64,000 nt of DNA from Anthostomella pinea (Eukaryota > Ascomycota > Sordariomycetes > Xylariales > Xylariaceae). A model generated the notes under the pieces. The model was not told where the DNA came from. It saw nothing but the letters and a program-made list of their open reading frames with translations, and made no database searches. Position 1 is the first letter of the stretch; the number at the start of each line of letters is the position of its first letter. The DNA is taken from NCBI GenBank assembly GCA_963556695.1, contig CAUWAG010000020.1:3720001-3784000 (forward strand), given 5' to 3'. Position numbers and translations under genes: made by a program. Positions 38,283-50,446 of the stretch are shown piece after piece.

Positions 38283-39403
38283 GTTATTTATATGTAACGG
38301 TTTTTTTATAACGTTTGATTTTATTAAAATAATAATATTTAAGTTATTTTTAATAATGTAATTAGTTTTTTAAGCATTTAATCCATACATATATGTAAAA
38401 GCATATTTAAGTAGTAGTATTAGCAGTTGTAATAAATCTAGTATATTTTGTTTTATAGCTTTTTTATGTAATTAGTGCTTATAATTCTAAATATTATAAA
38501 ACTGGTGTTTTTATCATATATAGAAATATAGTTAGTAAATATTTTTATAATATTTTATTTTAATATTATGCTAAGATTAATCGGCTTGAATAATATTGGC
38601 TTATTATTTTTATTATATTAATTAATGAATTGGTAAACATAAATATTATTAAATTTTAAAAACCAGTTTTTACATTTGTTTAATTATTTTTTGTTATTTT
38701 TTGTTTAAATGAGATATAAACTAGGCTTAAGTTAAAGTCATATATACGAGGTTAAGCTTTCCAATATGAAAAAAGAACTTTTATTTTTTAATTATTAAAG
38801 CGAAATGGAATATATTTTCATGCGAAGGTGGTTTTTTTAAGTTTTTAAATGCGATTTTGCACTTCAAGAGATTTATCGGCGTTAAAAAAGGTTTAAATTC
38901 ATTTATTTCGTTTTGCTTCAAAGTTTTCTAAACATATTGTTATTAATTGAGTTATACGTTTCTATAAAAGTATTTTATAGTATTTAAACGTTAGTAAATT
39001 AGTTGACGTTTTGAAGATTAGTTCTAAGTATGTTTTCTAAAGTTTTTATGAAAAAAGTTAACTCATTTTTAATATTAATTAATTATCGACGTGACTAGTG
39101 ATGATAATATTAGTGCTTAAATCAATCTATACAGTATAATCTAATTTTAACGGGTAAAAACCGGTTTCTTAAATGAATAGCTTTATTTAATTTTTACGTG
39201 TTTTTAGTTTATTTCAAGTTGTACAGTAAGTTGTAAAGTTTTTATTAAAAAATCAAGTAGTATTTTTATTTTATTGTTTTACTTAATGAATTTTTGACGG
39301 ATTTTTAAGTATAAAGTATGGTTTATAAATATTTGTTTTTTAAACCTTTCGTTTAAATATACTGCTATAAAATCGATTTAAATAATAAATAATTCATTAA
39401 TCA

Positions 39404-39639
39404 TGTTGAATAGAGTGGTGCAGATGGTGTGGTTGCAAGTGTTCCGTGCGCGGACTAGGTAGATTTGGTGTGGTTCCAGCGCTCTTTCAACGGTCGATTA
39501 GCGACCGTTACCCCACAGCTCCAGCGCTACGCTAGCTTGACGCGTTGTAACTGTACTTAAGTATAAATCTGTCTGCGATAGGTAGTTATAAAACCACAAA
39601 CGAACGTACCACCAATACTTCCGCATACAAATTCTCACA
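39404..39639 (+). mobile_element. Solo LTR, family C (copy 1, little mutated)
   Basis: About 236 bp, TGTTGAATAGAG...CTCACA, with a TATA-like TTAAGTATAAAT about 140 bp in. A reverse-oriented, heavily mutated copy lies at about 44179-44403. The flanking 5-mers AATCA and AATTT do not match cleanly. Confidence 0.65.
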
Positions 39640-41522
39640 AATTTTTATAAAAGTTATTAATATTTTTACGGTATAGTTTTAATAGTAGTTATGGCAGTTT
39701 TATTATAATTCATGCTTTAAGTTTATCAAGTTTATCAATAAATATATTATTTTGCGTTTATTTTTATCGATATAGTGTTTTTTCGATTTTGGGTTTTAAA
39801 ACAAACTTGGAGGTATTTTTTTTAAGGTTTTAGCAGATTTTATTAAATATTACCATCTTAAAAAAATTAGTTCGAGGTTATATATCGCTTTTTTTAAAGA
39901 CTTTTTTTGCGTTAAGCATTTTTAAAAGGTTATATAAAATAAAGAATTTTAATAATGTTTTTATATAGTTAACCTACGATTTAATACGTGCTTTTAATAT
40001 TAGTTTACATTTAATATCAAGTATTTCTTTATGTGGTTATAATTAAAAAGTATCGAAATTGCTTTTATATAAATCTAAATCATCATTTTGATTATTACTA
40101 TTTTCAATTTTTATAAAAACGGGTTTAAGTATGAAAAAATCGTTAGACATTTTTAAAAGTTTATAAAAACAATATTTTAAGATTTTACCCTTTAAGTTTT
40201 TTTTCCCGGCGGGTTGGTTTTTTCCCTCGTGATATTTTCGTTAAATATATAATCGGTTTTTAACTTTTATACTAACAATGTAAACGTTTTTATATTACAA
40301 GAGGTAAGGATCGTATAATATATATAAAATTGTTATCGTTCAAACAATTAATATTTTTCTAAGAAATACCATACAGAATAATGAAAAACTTCCTATTAAT
40401 AATAATTTAAATGATATAGTTATATTAGTTTGAATGTTTTATATAAATTCCTTTTACCTATTTAATGTCGAGTTTTTTAGTTGTAATTAACTTTTTTAGT
40501 TGATAAGTATGAAATAACGTAATTTAGAACCCTTAAAGTTTTATCAATTTAACTTATATTTATAAGTAAGGTCGAAACTTTAATCATATATTCTATGAAC
40601 AGTTAAGTTTTTAATTATAAATTATCTTGTACGATTAACGGTATAAGTAAGGCTACTTTATAATCTTGTTTTAAAAGATTGTTAGTATATATGTTTTAAA
40701 AATGATGAAAAAATTTAAAAAATTTAAAAAGCGATAATTTTTACGCGCTTATATTAACATTATTTCGCTAAAAACGAGTTAGTTAAAAATATTTCTTTTA
40801 TAGTGTAAAAGTTTTTCATTTTATATATATCGAACTTACGCTTTTTATTAAATTAAAATATCGTATTCGTTTATAAAAGCTACGTTTATTAGGTATTTAG
40901 CTTTTTAAGAAGGTTTAAATGTAAGTAATGTTATTTATTAAATAAAGTTTAATATTCTTTTAGTTATAAGTTTTAAATATCAATTTACGGTTTGCGTTTT
41001 TAATAGCAAGCGTACAATATTAATAGTTATTAGTAATAGCGTGTTTTAATTTATTAATATTGCTTTAAAATATTTTACTGTTATATTAATTTACTTTATG
41101 GGTTTTATTTTTTTAACATAACGCGTTGTTATTCATTTGTAAGCGTTATAAGGGATATTTACGATTTTTCAAAGTTAAGATCGATATTTATACTTATTTT
41201 AATCTCTTGAGTTATTATTTCATTAATGTAGTATAATTTTTAATATTAAATGCTTATTTTGTTAATAATTCCATTTATTATTATTACAATTTTCTTAACA
41301 GTGTTAGAGATTAAAAGACTTTTTAAATTATTAGGTATATTAGTATTAATATTTTGTTGAGATTTTTATTAACTAGTAGTTAGCTTTTAACCGGTGTTTA
41401 ATTCAAACCAGTTGTACTTTTTAAAGATAAAGCCTTTTTTAATAACGTTAAAAGTAATAAGGAGTTTTTTTAAGCTTAGAAAGTATGTATTTAACGACAT
41501 ACTTATTGTTTTAATAATATCG

Positions 41523-41818
41523 TATGGAAAAGATCGGTTCAGTGGTTCAGGTCATCATGTTGCTTACATTCTGGGTGCGGATCTACCCTTGGGTCTTGGG
41601 ACCTGTTCAGGTACTAAATACACATACCAACTTCAAAGCAATGCCCAGCCTTTGATCCGGAGGGTAAAGATCCCTTGTCCCAGATACACTAAGGCTCAAA
41701 GCCCGCTTCCAGGCTGTTCCTTCCTTTTAGTGCTGCTGTCAGCCTTATCAGCCTTGTCACCCCTAGAAGCGTGCTACAGCACACCTGTGAGCCACCCGAC
41801 TGCTTACATATCGTTTAT
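41523..41818 (+). mobile_element. Solo LTR, family D, with perfect target duplication
   Basis: 296-bp GC-richer island from TATGGAAAAG (TG start apparently changed to TA) to GACTGCTTACA, flanked by TATCG on both sides (41518-41522 and 41819-41823). Confidence 0.75.
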
Positions 41819-43342
41819 TAAAAATGATTTAAGTAGGTAACTTTATAACGTATAAGCCGTATTTAAACTATATAAAGACCTTCTTATTTTAATACTAATT
41901 AATTCGTAACGTATTGTTTTTTTTCCCGCCTTTATTAGTCCCCTTTTAATATTGATATTAAAGTTTTCTTTTTAAATATTAGTGATTGAATTTTATTAAA
42001 AGTTAAAAGGGTATTAATAATCGATACGTTGAAGCTAATATTATATAATAATTAATTGTAAATATTAATTTTACTTTTAACTTTATATATAACCAAAAAG
42101 TGTGTAACAGCCGTTTTTTCTACGTTCTCGTCCGAAAACTTAGTTTTATATTCAAATTAATATATTATAGTAATTTTAAACGGAATAAACCGTACAATTA
42201 TATATTAAAAATAGTATATTATGATATGTTTTTTTAGATATAGGTTTTTAAAAAATTATTTAAAGTTAAACTTTATTACAAAAGAGTTAAAAAAAACCAA
42301 TCTTTGAAAAGTAATAGCTTTGTTTTTTATTACCGTTATAGTTAAGGTATTTTTTACATTTTTAACACTTATAAATACCTTAATTGTTTTATTCATCGAT
42401 AAAAAGATATTTGCTTTAATCAGATCTTTTTTAATTTTTATTCTTATTCTTATTTTTATTTTTATTTTTATTTTTATTTTTATTTTTATTATTGTTTTTG
42501 ACAGCGCACCAGTTCCTTTTTTTTACGTTATTATTATTAAGCTTATTATTATTATGCTCAAAATCTTGCTCGATTTATTTTTTTAAAAGGTAAAAAAGTT
42601 ATTAATTAGTATTATAATATTAGGTTTTTTTTTTAAATATTATGATAACTTTTCGATTTATTTCGCTTAACTAACCGTTCCAATTTTTATTATTGTTTAG
42701 AATATTATTATTAATTAATTACTACCGAATTTAAGGCAAGACTTTTTATATTAGCGCATTAATTGTTATTATTTAGAAGTAAATTTAATGAAATATTGTT
42801 TTCAATATTTTAAGCTAGTAATTATTTTTTAAAGCATTTGTTAATTAATTTTATTATTTATTGTTTGTATTTTATGAACGGTTTTGATTATTTTATACTT
42901 AATTAAAGGCTTAAAATGATATCGGTTGGTGTTTAGAGCGCGGTATTAATAATAGCTTTAATCATAGTAAAAAAAAAATGTGGAGTTTTTTTGGAATTTT
43001 ATTTTATTTTATATAAAGAAATGAATAGAAAATTTTTATATTTAACTTAATTCTTTCACTTTTTATCTAGGGTTTTTAAAATGAAACTTTTATTATTATA
43101 TACTTCTTATTATTAGCTTTGTAAATGCTTTTTATTGTAAATATCACGATATTTATTAAGTTCAACTTTATATTTTTGTCTTGAAAATTCGTTCTTAGAA
43201 TTCAAAGCAAATAAAGAAGATAAAAAGTTGTTATCAAAACATTATCGTTTACTTTAAGCGCGTTATTAAGATTTATAAAGGTATTAAAAAAGCCGTTATT
43301 TATAAGCTCAAAACCCGATTCAGAACGCGATTCTTTACGTTT

Positions 43343-43545
43343 TGTCAGATGTTAGATCCCAGATATGGTGCCCTTAAGTGCAGTACATCCTAAAGGGCTG
43401 CCAGAGGACCAGCGGATCCACCCTGTCATGGTGCTGTATGGTATTTAGCTGTAGATTAGCACTGCGGAACATACTTGAGAATGACAACAACGTTTGCAGC
43501 GACCGCTCACACCCCGAAGGCTTGTGATCCTTCCAGAATCTCATA
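43343..43545 (+). mobile_element. Solo LTR, family A (copy 2) with perfect target duplication
   Basis: 203 bp, TGTCAGATGTTAG...AATCTCATA, flanked by CGTTT (43338-43342 and 43546-43550). The end TCATA corresponds to TGACA of copy 1, the final CA having become TA. It shares GACAACAACGTTTGCAGCGA with copy 1. Confidence 0.82.
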
Positions 43546-44178
43546 CGTTTTCTTTTAATTTAATTTAAATTTAATTTTTCCTGGTATCTTTTTTAATCTT
43601 GTTAAAAAGTCGCTTGGTTTTTATTCCGCTTAATAGTCTTTAATTTATTTTTATTAGAATGTTAAGGATATTTTACTTAACAAAGCGAATTTTCTTCTCA
43701 AAAACTTTAGCTCTGAACTTTTTAATTAAGTCGACAGCTTATTTATTACTATTTCCGTCTCTAACCGCCGTATTAAATGATTTAATAGTTAAAGTAGTTG
43801 TTTGTTTTCCAGCGTGTGTATTAGTTCTTTTAATCTATTAATAAAAACTAGTTTTTGGACATTTTTATAAAATATAACTTTTATAGTCAATAACTTTTTA
43901 TCGTTAATATTTAGTAGTTTTATATTATTTGGTAATTATTTACGTTATTTATAAGCCTTATTAACGCTTAAATTTCTTATAAAATAACCTAACATTATAT
44001 AATTAAGCTTATAAAGTTCAAAGGTTTTATGTTTAAGTAACGATTTTATAACAGTATAATAAAAAAGTGTTGCGATAATAATGCGTGTGTTGTAGTTTAT
44101 TAAAAAAAAGGGTATTAATACATATATATATATAAATTTTAAATATTTTATTACGTCATAATAAAGGATATTATTATA

Positions 44179-44403
44179 TATAAATCTATATATAAATCTT
44201 TTCATAATACGTTTATTGATAATTTTATAATTACTTATTGAAAATAAATTTATACTTAAGTATAATTATACTGCGTTTAACCGGCATATCGTTAAAGTTA
44301 TAAAGTAACGGTTGTCAATCGACGGTTGTTTCTGTGCGTTGATTCCACTTTAAATCCACCTCGTCCGCGTATAAACCACTTACAGGCACCATTCTATCTA
44401 ACA
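44179..44403 (-). mobile_element. Solo LTR, family C (copy 2, reversed, heavily RIP-mutated)
   Basis: Reading down from 44403: TGTTAGATAGAATGGTGC, then a segment aligning to the copy at 39404 through CCGTTAC and TACTTAAGTATAAAT. Bases 44225-44290 show many C-to-T and G-to-A substitutions relative to copy 1. The inner border is approximate because the sequence there is simple AT. Confidence 0.6.
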
Positions 44404-45961
44404 TTATATAAAGAATTATATTTTTAGAAAATCTAAATTTGTCTAACGTTGTTTAACGTTTACTTTTAACAGTATTCTTATTAAACTACTTAATAATGAA
44501 ATAAATTTTCTTAATAAGGTCGTCCGGCCAATTAATTGATATAAGGTTTTAACCGATGTATTTAATAACTATAAAAAATACTTTTATTTTAATGATTCTA
44601 CTGATATAATCGATAATATTTCAATTTATACATATATATTTTTATTATAAGTTCGAGTTTTAAGATATTATAAGAAATATATTACTTAAAACGTAATAAC
44701 GGCTATAAATTCAAATAAAATCTTTTGTTATACATATTTAAATTTAAAGGTTATATATACAGTTATAAGGTATTTAATTATTACAAAGCCGACGGGTTTA
44801 AAAATATTTAAAAGCAAGTACTAGTTAAAAACGTTAGTTTTAATTAAAAAGAAAGTTTTTTAATACCGTACTTTAAAATACGTTATTCTTTAAAGGAATA
44901 AAGTATTATAAATAAAAAGCCGCGTAGTAAAAATATTTAGCTATTGCTTTTTTTAAATCATAATTAAAAAAACCTTTTAGTAATCTTCAAAAATATCTTT
45001 AAACCTAATCCTATGAAATATAGTTAAAAAAAAATCGTATACGTCATTACGGCGCTTTATAACTTCTTTATTTAAGTTTTAACGAAATTATTAAATAGTA
45101 ATAACAAGCTTTTATTTAATAATATTTACCTTTTTGAAGTATAATACAATCATTAATTTATTTATAAAGTACGGATATTAAAAGCAGCGTATAAGATATT
45201 TTCTTAATAATAAAATATCGATAAGAGCTTTTTTAATTACTTATAAAACAATAAAACGAAAAAGTATTTAAATACTACAAAACATAAAATCGTATAAGTA
45301 ATATTTTTTAATTATTTTTCAAAATTAAGGATAAAAAAGTTGATATTGTATAGGAATTGACAGTTATAAGTATTATAATTATACGTATTAATTAATAGTT
45401 AAATTAAAAAATTAATACGTAAATAAATCAATATTATAAAAACTATATAATACGTGCAAATATGGCTACTTGTTATAATAAAACTATATTTAATTTAAAC
45501 TATTATAAACTATATCGTAAATAAAAGGTATAGCCTTGTTAATTTGATTACTTTATTTAATGTATTAAAAGTTAAAATTATTAATATATATATCTTTAAG
45601 TATTTAGTTTTATAATTATAATTTGGTAATTTTTATTAATTTTATAACGTAATCGCGTTACGTATCTTCGGTTTGTTTTACATCAATTTTTAGCGCTTTT
45701 GTTCTATAAATATTTACTAAAAAAAGCCTTACCAATTGTCTTTTTAACGATTATTCTTATCTTTAACTATCGTATTATATTTAATACTCGTTCACGCTTT
45801 AATTTCGGTCAATTAAAACGCACGACTATATTCGCAATAAAATTTTACATATTATTGTTAAGTTCGATGATTTAAATACTAATAATTGCTTATAATATAT
45901 TCGAATTTTGTTTTACAGTTTTATTTTCTTCTAGTTTTTTAGAATAGTAATAAAAGCCGTT

Positions 45962-46118
45962 TGTCATGGTCTGGTACAGGTAGCTCATGTGGTGAGTCTT
46001 GGAGCCCGGGCATGAGTACATGTACTACCATTGAATTTCAAGCTGTCACGCTTGATATTCAACATCCTTTTGGGGGGAACAGTCGTGTCATGGTGGTTAT
46101 GGTGAGCATTCCGACACA
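45962..46118 (+). mobile_element. Solo LTR, family E, with perfect target duplication
   Basis: 157 bp, TGTCATGGTCTGG...CCGACACA, flanked by CCGTT (45957-45961 and 46119-46123). GC-balanced inside AT-rich DNA. Confidence 0.82.
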
Positions 46119-46299
46119 CCGTTGCTATAAGCGTTAAAACTGAAACCAATAGCGTTTTATTTCTTATTGTAACAACTTATTATTACTTGAAAATAAGCTA
46201 TTCTTAAGTATTAATATTAAGGTCAAAATCGCAAAGTACGCGATAATATTAAGTTTATTTTTAATATTATAATATGTTAATATTAACTTACTTATAATA

Positions 46300-46546
46300 T
46301 GCGAGAAGTCAGACAGGTGTCAGGACAGGGGATGGATCAGGATCGGGTTGGTTGCTTTGTTCGTGTCGGGTCGGTGGCCAAGAAGGGACGAATAGCTATC
46401 TAAATAGGTGGCCTGGGACCCTTACCAACCGTCTCCTAGACAGGTGGCTGTTTGGTTGCCACACAACACCCGATTGCTGTCACACACCCCATAGTGACGC
46501 ACGGACCACGACAAACCACATAACAGACCCACTACTACATCTAACA
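46300..46546 (+). mobile_element. Solo LTR, family F, with perfect target duplication
   Basis: 247 bp, TGCGAGAAGTC...CATCTAACA, flanked by TAATA (46295-46299 and 46547-46551). GC-rich interior. The duplicated 5-mer is AT-only, so chance is not negligible, but the ends and the sharp composition borders agree. Confidence 0.7.
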
Positions 46547-47199
46547 TAATATTTTTAAGAAGCTTTTTTGTACTGTATTTAATATGACATGCCTTGAATT
46601 TTTAACTATTTATCTTTTTAATAGATTTTTATTTTTCAATATTATTTTTAAAAGCAATTTAAATCTGTAAATCTACTAATAGTAGGATTTATTATGAAAG
46701 TAATATTCGAATAGTTAATTCAAATAGGTTTTTATATAAAATAAACTTTTTATTTTTATTTTTATTTTTATTTATTTTAAACATTGCATTTTATATTTTA
46801 TTTACTATTTTAATTAAATTATATGAAGTAAATCAACTACGTATAAGGTTTTAAATATAAAGGTTTTCTTACTTATTATTAACTTTAAAGCGAATAATAT
46901 TTATTAAGCTGATACCTCACATCGTATGATCGATATATTTGCTTTTGGTTTTCGTCACGCTAGAGACGATCTAATTCTTTTGAAATATCTAGCAAGATCT
47001 TTCTTATAAATATCTCTTCCCCTTTCATCTCTGATAAAATTAACAAATAAAAATGTTAGTCAATATATTAAATACTAGGACGTATTAGCGATATAGCGTT
47101 CAAGTAAATACGGGTTAATAAACTTACGTTAAGATTTCAATTATTACTTAATCATTTTATAAAACACGGTGATAAGAAATGTGCTTTACAAAATACTGT

Positions 47200-48332
47200 A
47201 AGGAAGTCTTCTTTTGAAAGATAGGTTTTATGACACTGGATGAGATCCTTAATCATGCGACCGTAAGCTCGTTTAAGCGGGCTAAAACAGCCAACATCTA
47301 AAGACTAGAGCCTGTGTGATGAGTGGGCAGGCATACAAAGGGTAATGATACCATTATTCTAACAATAATTCTTAAAGACCTGGAAATAATGGCTTTTATG
47401 GCCATCTAGGATGAGGAGGCGTTTACTGGTGGTCATACGCGGTCTGGTATATTTGTCAAAATGCTGAATTTATTTCACACCGATCTCATTTGTAGTCCAT
47501 TCGTTGTCAGACACGGCCACTTTCTAATTGCGTGGTAATGTTATGTCGCAATACCATGACGCGAGGTGGGTTTTGCCCTATAGAATGATGAACAGCGGGA
47601 CCACTTAACTATCAGCATTGATAGTAGAGATTGCTGTAGACCATTCTCTGTTGCCTTGCTGAGCTTATCTAGACCTATCGCTTCTTTTGGTGCTTGTAAC
47701 GACCATGCCAGACCCAATAATGCCTATCATAAACCCAGTCTTGTCAAAGTTATAAATATCCGCGTCTTGGATATTATATTTTGCGGTTGCTGCTATAACT
47801 TGGCAAAACCACGCGCAATACGCGTTTGGATCTTCATTCAAGATCCTCTGGTAGTCCATTCCCTGATAAAAATGCGTCTAAAGGCCTGGTGTATGTTTAA
47901 TGAAGATCCGCGTCTAGTTCTTTCTAACGCGTCCAGCCCTATGTGCCATTAATAAATGATTCACTATATCTTCAACATAACTGTGCTGGGGTAGAAATGC
48001 TCGCGCATCCAGGTCAAAAATGAAATAAAGAATGACATTCTCTTTAAAAACCGTAAGTTTCAAAGTATTAGGCATACTGTCGCGCCGTGATTATCGGCCA
48101 GTAATTCTAGCCTTTAAGGTATTATATAGGACGTGGAAAGTTTTAGAAAGCTTGTCAATAGTAATATGAGGGTCGCGTTGTTTAGCTTGGACAGTAAGCT
48201 GTAAGTCTGATTTGCTGTAATGTAATGCTATTATTATTGGTTAATCAATTAGGAGCATTGATGAAAAGGTAAGGTGGCTGGTGAAAAGTTGCCGTTTGCT
48301 TGTAATTGCTGCTCGCTTGTTATCTACGTTAA
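47200..48332 (-). pseudogene. Pogo/Fot1-type DDE transposase remnant, catalytic part
   Basis: Reading the minus strand, 47859-47665 gives MDYQRILNEDPNAY, then NIQDADIYNFDKTGFMIG, the (N/D)xDETGF region of fungal pogo transposases. Beyond a stop, lower coordinates still translate into a degraded LPFVCLPTHHT...SSL.MLAV.ARLNELTVA block, the conserved C-terminal half of the DDE domain. Several stops interrupt it, so it is dead. The 5' terminal repeat lies at 48276-48332. Confidence 0.75.
48276..48332 (-). repeat. Terminal repeat of pogo-like element, copy 2
   Basis: 57 bp matching 38226-38282. Because the two transposase remnants point in opposite directions yet both carry this sequence at their right-hand edge, it must be the terminal inverted repeat of the family. 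Confidence 0.8.
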
Positions 48333-48720
48333 AAGTAATAAGTTTGTTAAAACAGAAAAACTAAGATGTTTTAAAATAAAATCACTTATTTAACTATATT
48401 TATTTTCAAAAAATATTAGTTTAAAAAAACTTAAATATAATACAATTTTATACTTAACTACGCAAAAAAAATGCGTACTTTATATACGGTTATAGTAGAA
48501 AAAAACGTTAAATATATTTAAAATGAGACTTATATTATATTATGACAATGTATCCTTTTTTAATCTTATTTAACTGTAAATTTAAACGCTAAATTCTTAT
48601 CTTAGTAATCTTTTGGTCGGCCTTAGCGTTTTAAAAGTATATTTAAGAATTTTCCAAGTTTTAAACTTTGCTTACCGAACACGCCTTAATAATAATAAAG
48701 CGATACTGTAAGAAAGAGGG

Positions 48721-50446
48721 ACTTCTGTAGAGGGGAAGAGGGGCTGCCCAACTTGACAATGAGTCAGCGAGTCTGGTGTACAGAAAAGAAGTAAGGGGAC
48801 ATTGCATGGTTCCAACTCACTCATCTCACTCATATCCAAGCGGTCTATTGTGTTTCACAAGATGCGATTGACGGATAGGCACATCTGTGGCACAGTACCT
48901 ACGTAAGGCGGGCTGATCCATGGATGTGGTACAGGGGCCCCTATATGTTAATGACATCACCGACTGCTTACATAATAGCTACTGTGCTCCAGAGTTGTTG
49001 CAATGCCGCCCAAACACAGCCCAGGTTCTGGCCGATCTCCTCTCAATATATCCCATATATTTTCCAAAAGGGGGAGATGATCAGGCGGTCCAAGATATTT
49101 TCAGCTGCGTTAGCTTTCCCCGCCGTTCGGCCGCAGCGAAGCCAAGAGCACCCCTACATATTATTATTGGGCACTGGTTTGTCTTTGTCTCATTGTGGGG
49201 AATCAGGAACTATCACCACGGCAATTCTCAGACTCTCACGCGTGCGGTCACTTGTCATATTGATGAATAGCAAGAGGCTGCACAGGTGATTACTAGTACA
49301 GTACACCACCAACAATAATGGCTGAACCGTATCACCACATCAACCAGGTATGTATGTAGGCTGTTATTCAGCGCAGCCACCCATCTCCCATGCGTGATTA
49401 TTGCTCGCCATCGGTGGCTCTTGGCGCGCGCGTGGTCGCAGCATCCCTCGGCGGACCGTCACACTTCAATGGCCCATACTGGTATCTTCAACGAAACAGC
49501 CGGGTCGTACACCGACGGTCCTGTTTCCAAGAATCAAGAACGCCGTGCGAAGTTGTGGATAGATCTTGTGTAACTCTTTGGCAAAATGATCACCTGTGAA
49601 CAGCAGGTGTACCTACTTACAGTGATACGTGTTCGCATGGTTCACCTAGTCACCGCTTGCCGTACGCAGATCCTATCGTCAACACGTTGGGTGTAAATTG
49701 TCTGGCTTGGCGAACAGGTGGTCCGTGAGGAGTAGTAAAGTGTTGCCCAGAAAAGGCGGTAGTACCAGACCTTAACCTCCTGAGACACTACGGTAAACAC
49801 CGATATCCAACTTTGATGTTGCGCCAGGGAGAGGACCGCATTCGGAATTGGGGTCGCGATGCTACCTCTACCTAGTATGCTGCTCCTACCTTCCCCCGAG
49901 AAAGTCAGACCCATCATAATTAGAACGACAGATAGTTCATATATGACTACATTTCAAGGGTTATGCTCAACCACGTAGGGACAGAAGAAGGGCCTTCCCT
50001 GTTATGACAACTCAGCCAGGCTCCAACATGCCTTGCTGTCAAGTTCCGATTTCTGCACTCAGACGGACAGAGACAAACCTCATTCATTCCTCCGCAGATG
50101 AAGTTTTAGGATCCAAATCTCTCTGAGATTCTTCTTTGTCCCGAAAATATTCCAAACAGAATGGAATGGCATGGCATGGTATGGCATGGCAACTGCCAAT
50201 GGAGTGTCTCGGCATTCCTGTTCCGGAAGGAGAGGGAAGGGGGATGAGGCTTGCTCATCCCTTTGAAGCTTCATCAACAATGACTCCCAGCCTGACCTGA
50301 TCCCTCTCCTCTCTTACCTCTCGATCTCTCCAATCTGCCGCTCGGGATAGCTTCGCCTCCAAGCAAGCAAAGTAGAGCAAATCGTCGCTTCGTCACTGGG
50401 ATAATAAACGCACAAGTGCTTCGAGATCGTTGCCCTCGTCGTCATC
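48721..50446. other. Transition from AT-rich block to next gene
   Basis: Composition returns to normal. Short ORFs (48920-49270, 49390-49599, 49642-49917 minus) lack domains. A degenerate ATGGC repeat lies at 50161-50192. A C/T-rich tract at 50300-50340 looks like the promoter pyrimidine stretch of the following gene. Confidence 0.45.

Larger units (their letters stand above)
35781..48720. other. AT-rich RIP-mutated transposon graveyard
   Basis: About 13 kb of strongly A/T-dominated sequence full of TA dinucleotides, with no intact gene and few ORFs above 60 codons. In Pezizomycotina, RIP converts CpA to TpA in duplicated DNA and leaves such blocks. The sequence shows this directly: paired repeat copies differ almost only by C/T and G/A (39404 versus 44403; 38226 versus 48276). 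Short GC-richer islands interrupt it. Each resembles a solo LTR or a DNA-transposon remnant and is listed separately. It may also act as constitutive heterochromatin, which is inference. Confidence 0.9.

Noticed and set aside
39404..44403. A 5-kb DNA transposon bounded by TGTT... inverted ends
   Set aside because: The inverted copies look like LTRs (TG...CA ends, TATA-like box), and the interval contains other complete solo LTRs. Two separate insertions are simpler.
35781..48720. Regional centromere
   Set aside because: AT-rich RIP-mutated DNA is typical of many fungal centromeres, but also of any transposon island, and 13 kb flanked by genes gives no specific support. CENP-A mapping would be needed.
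48955..48975. ACCGACTGCTTACATA shared with the end of the solo LTR at 41523-41818
   Set aside because: The match is only about 14 bases; no TG start or target duplication fits, so chance is likely.
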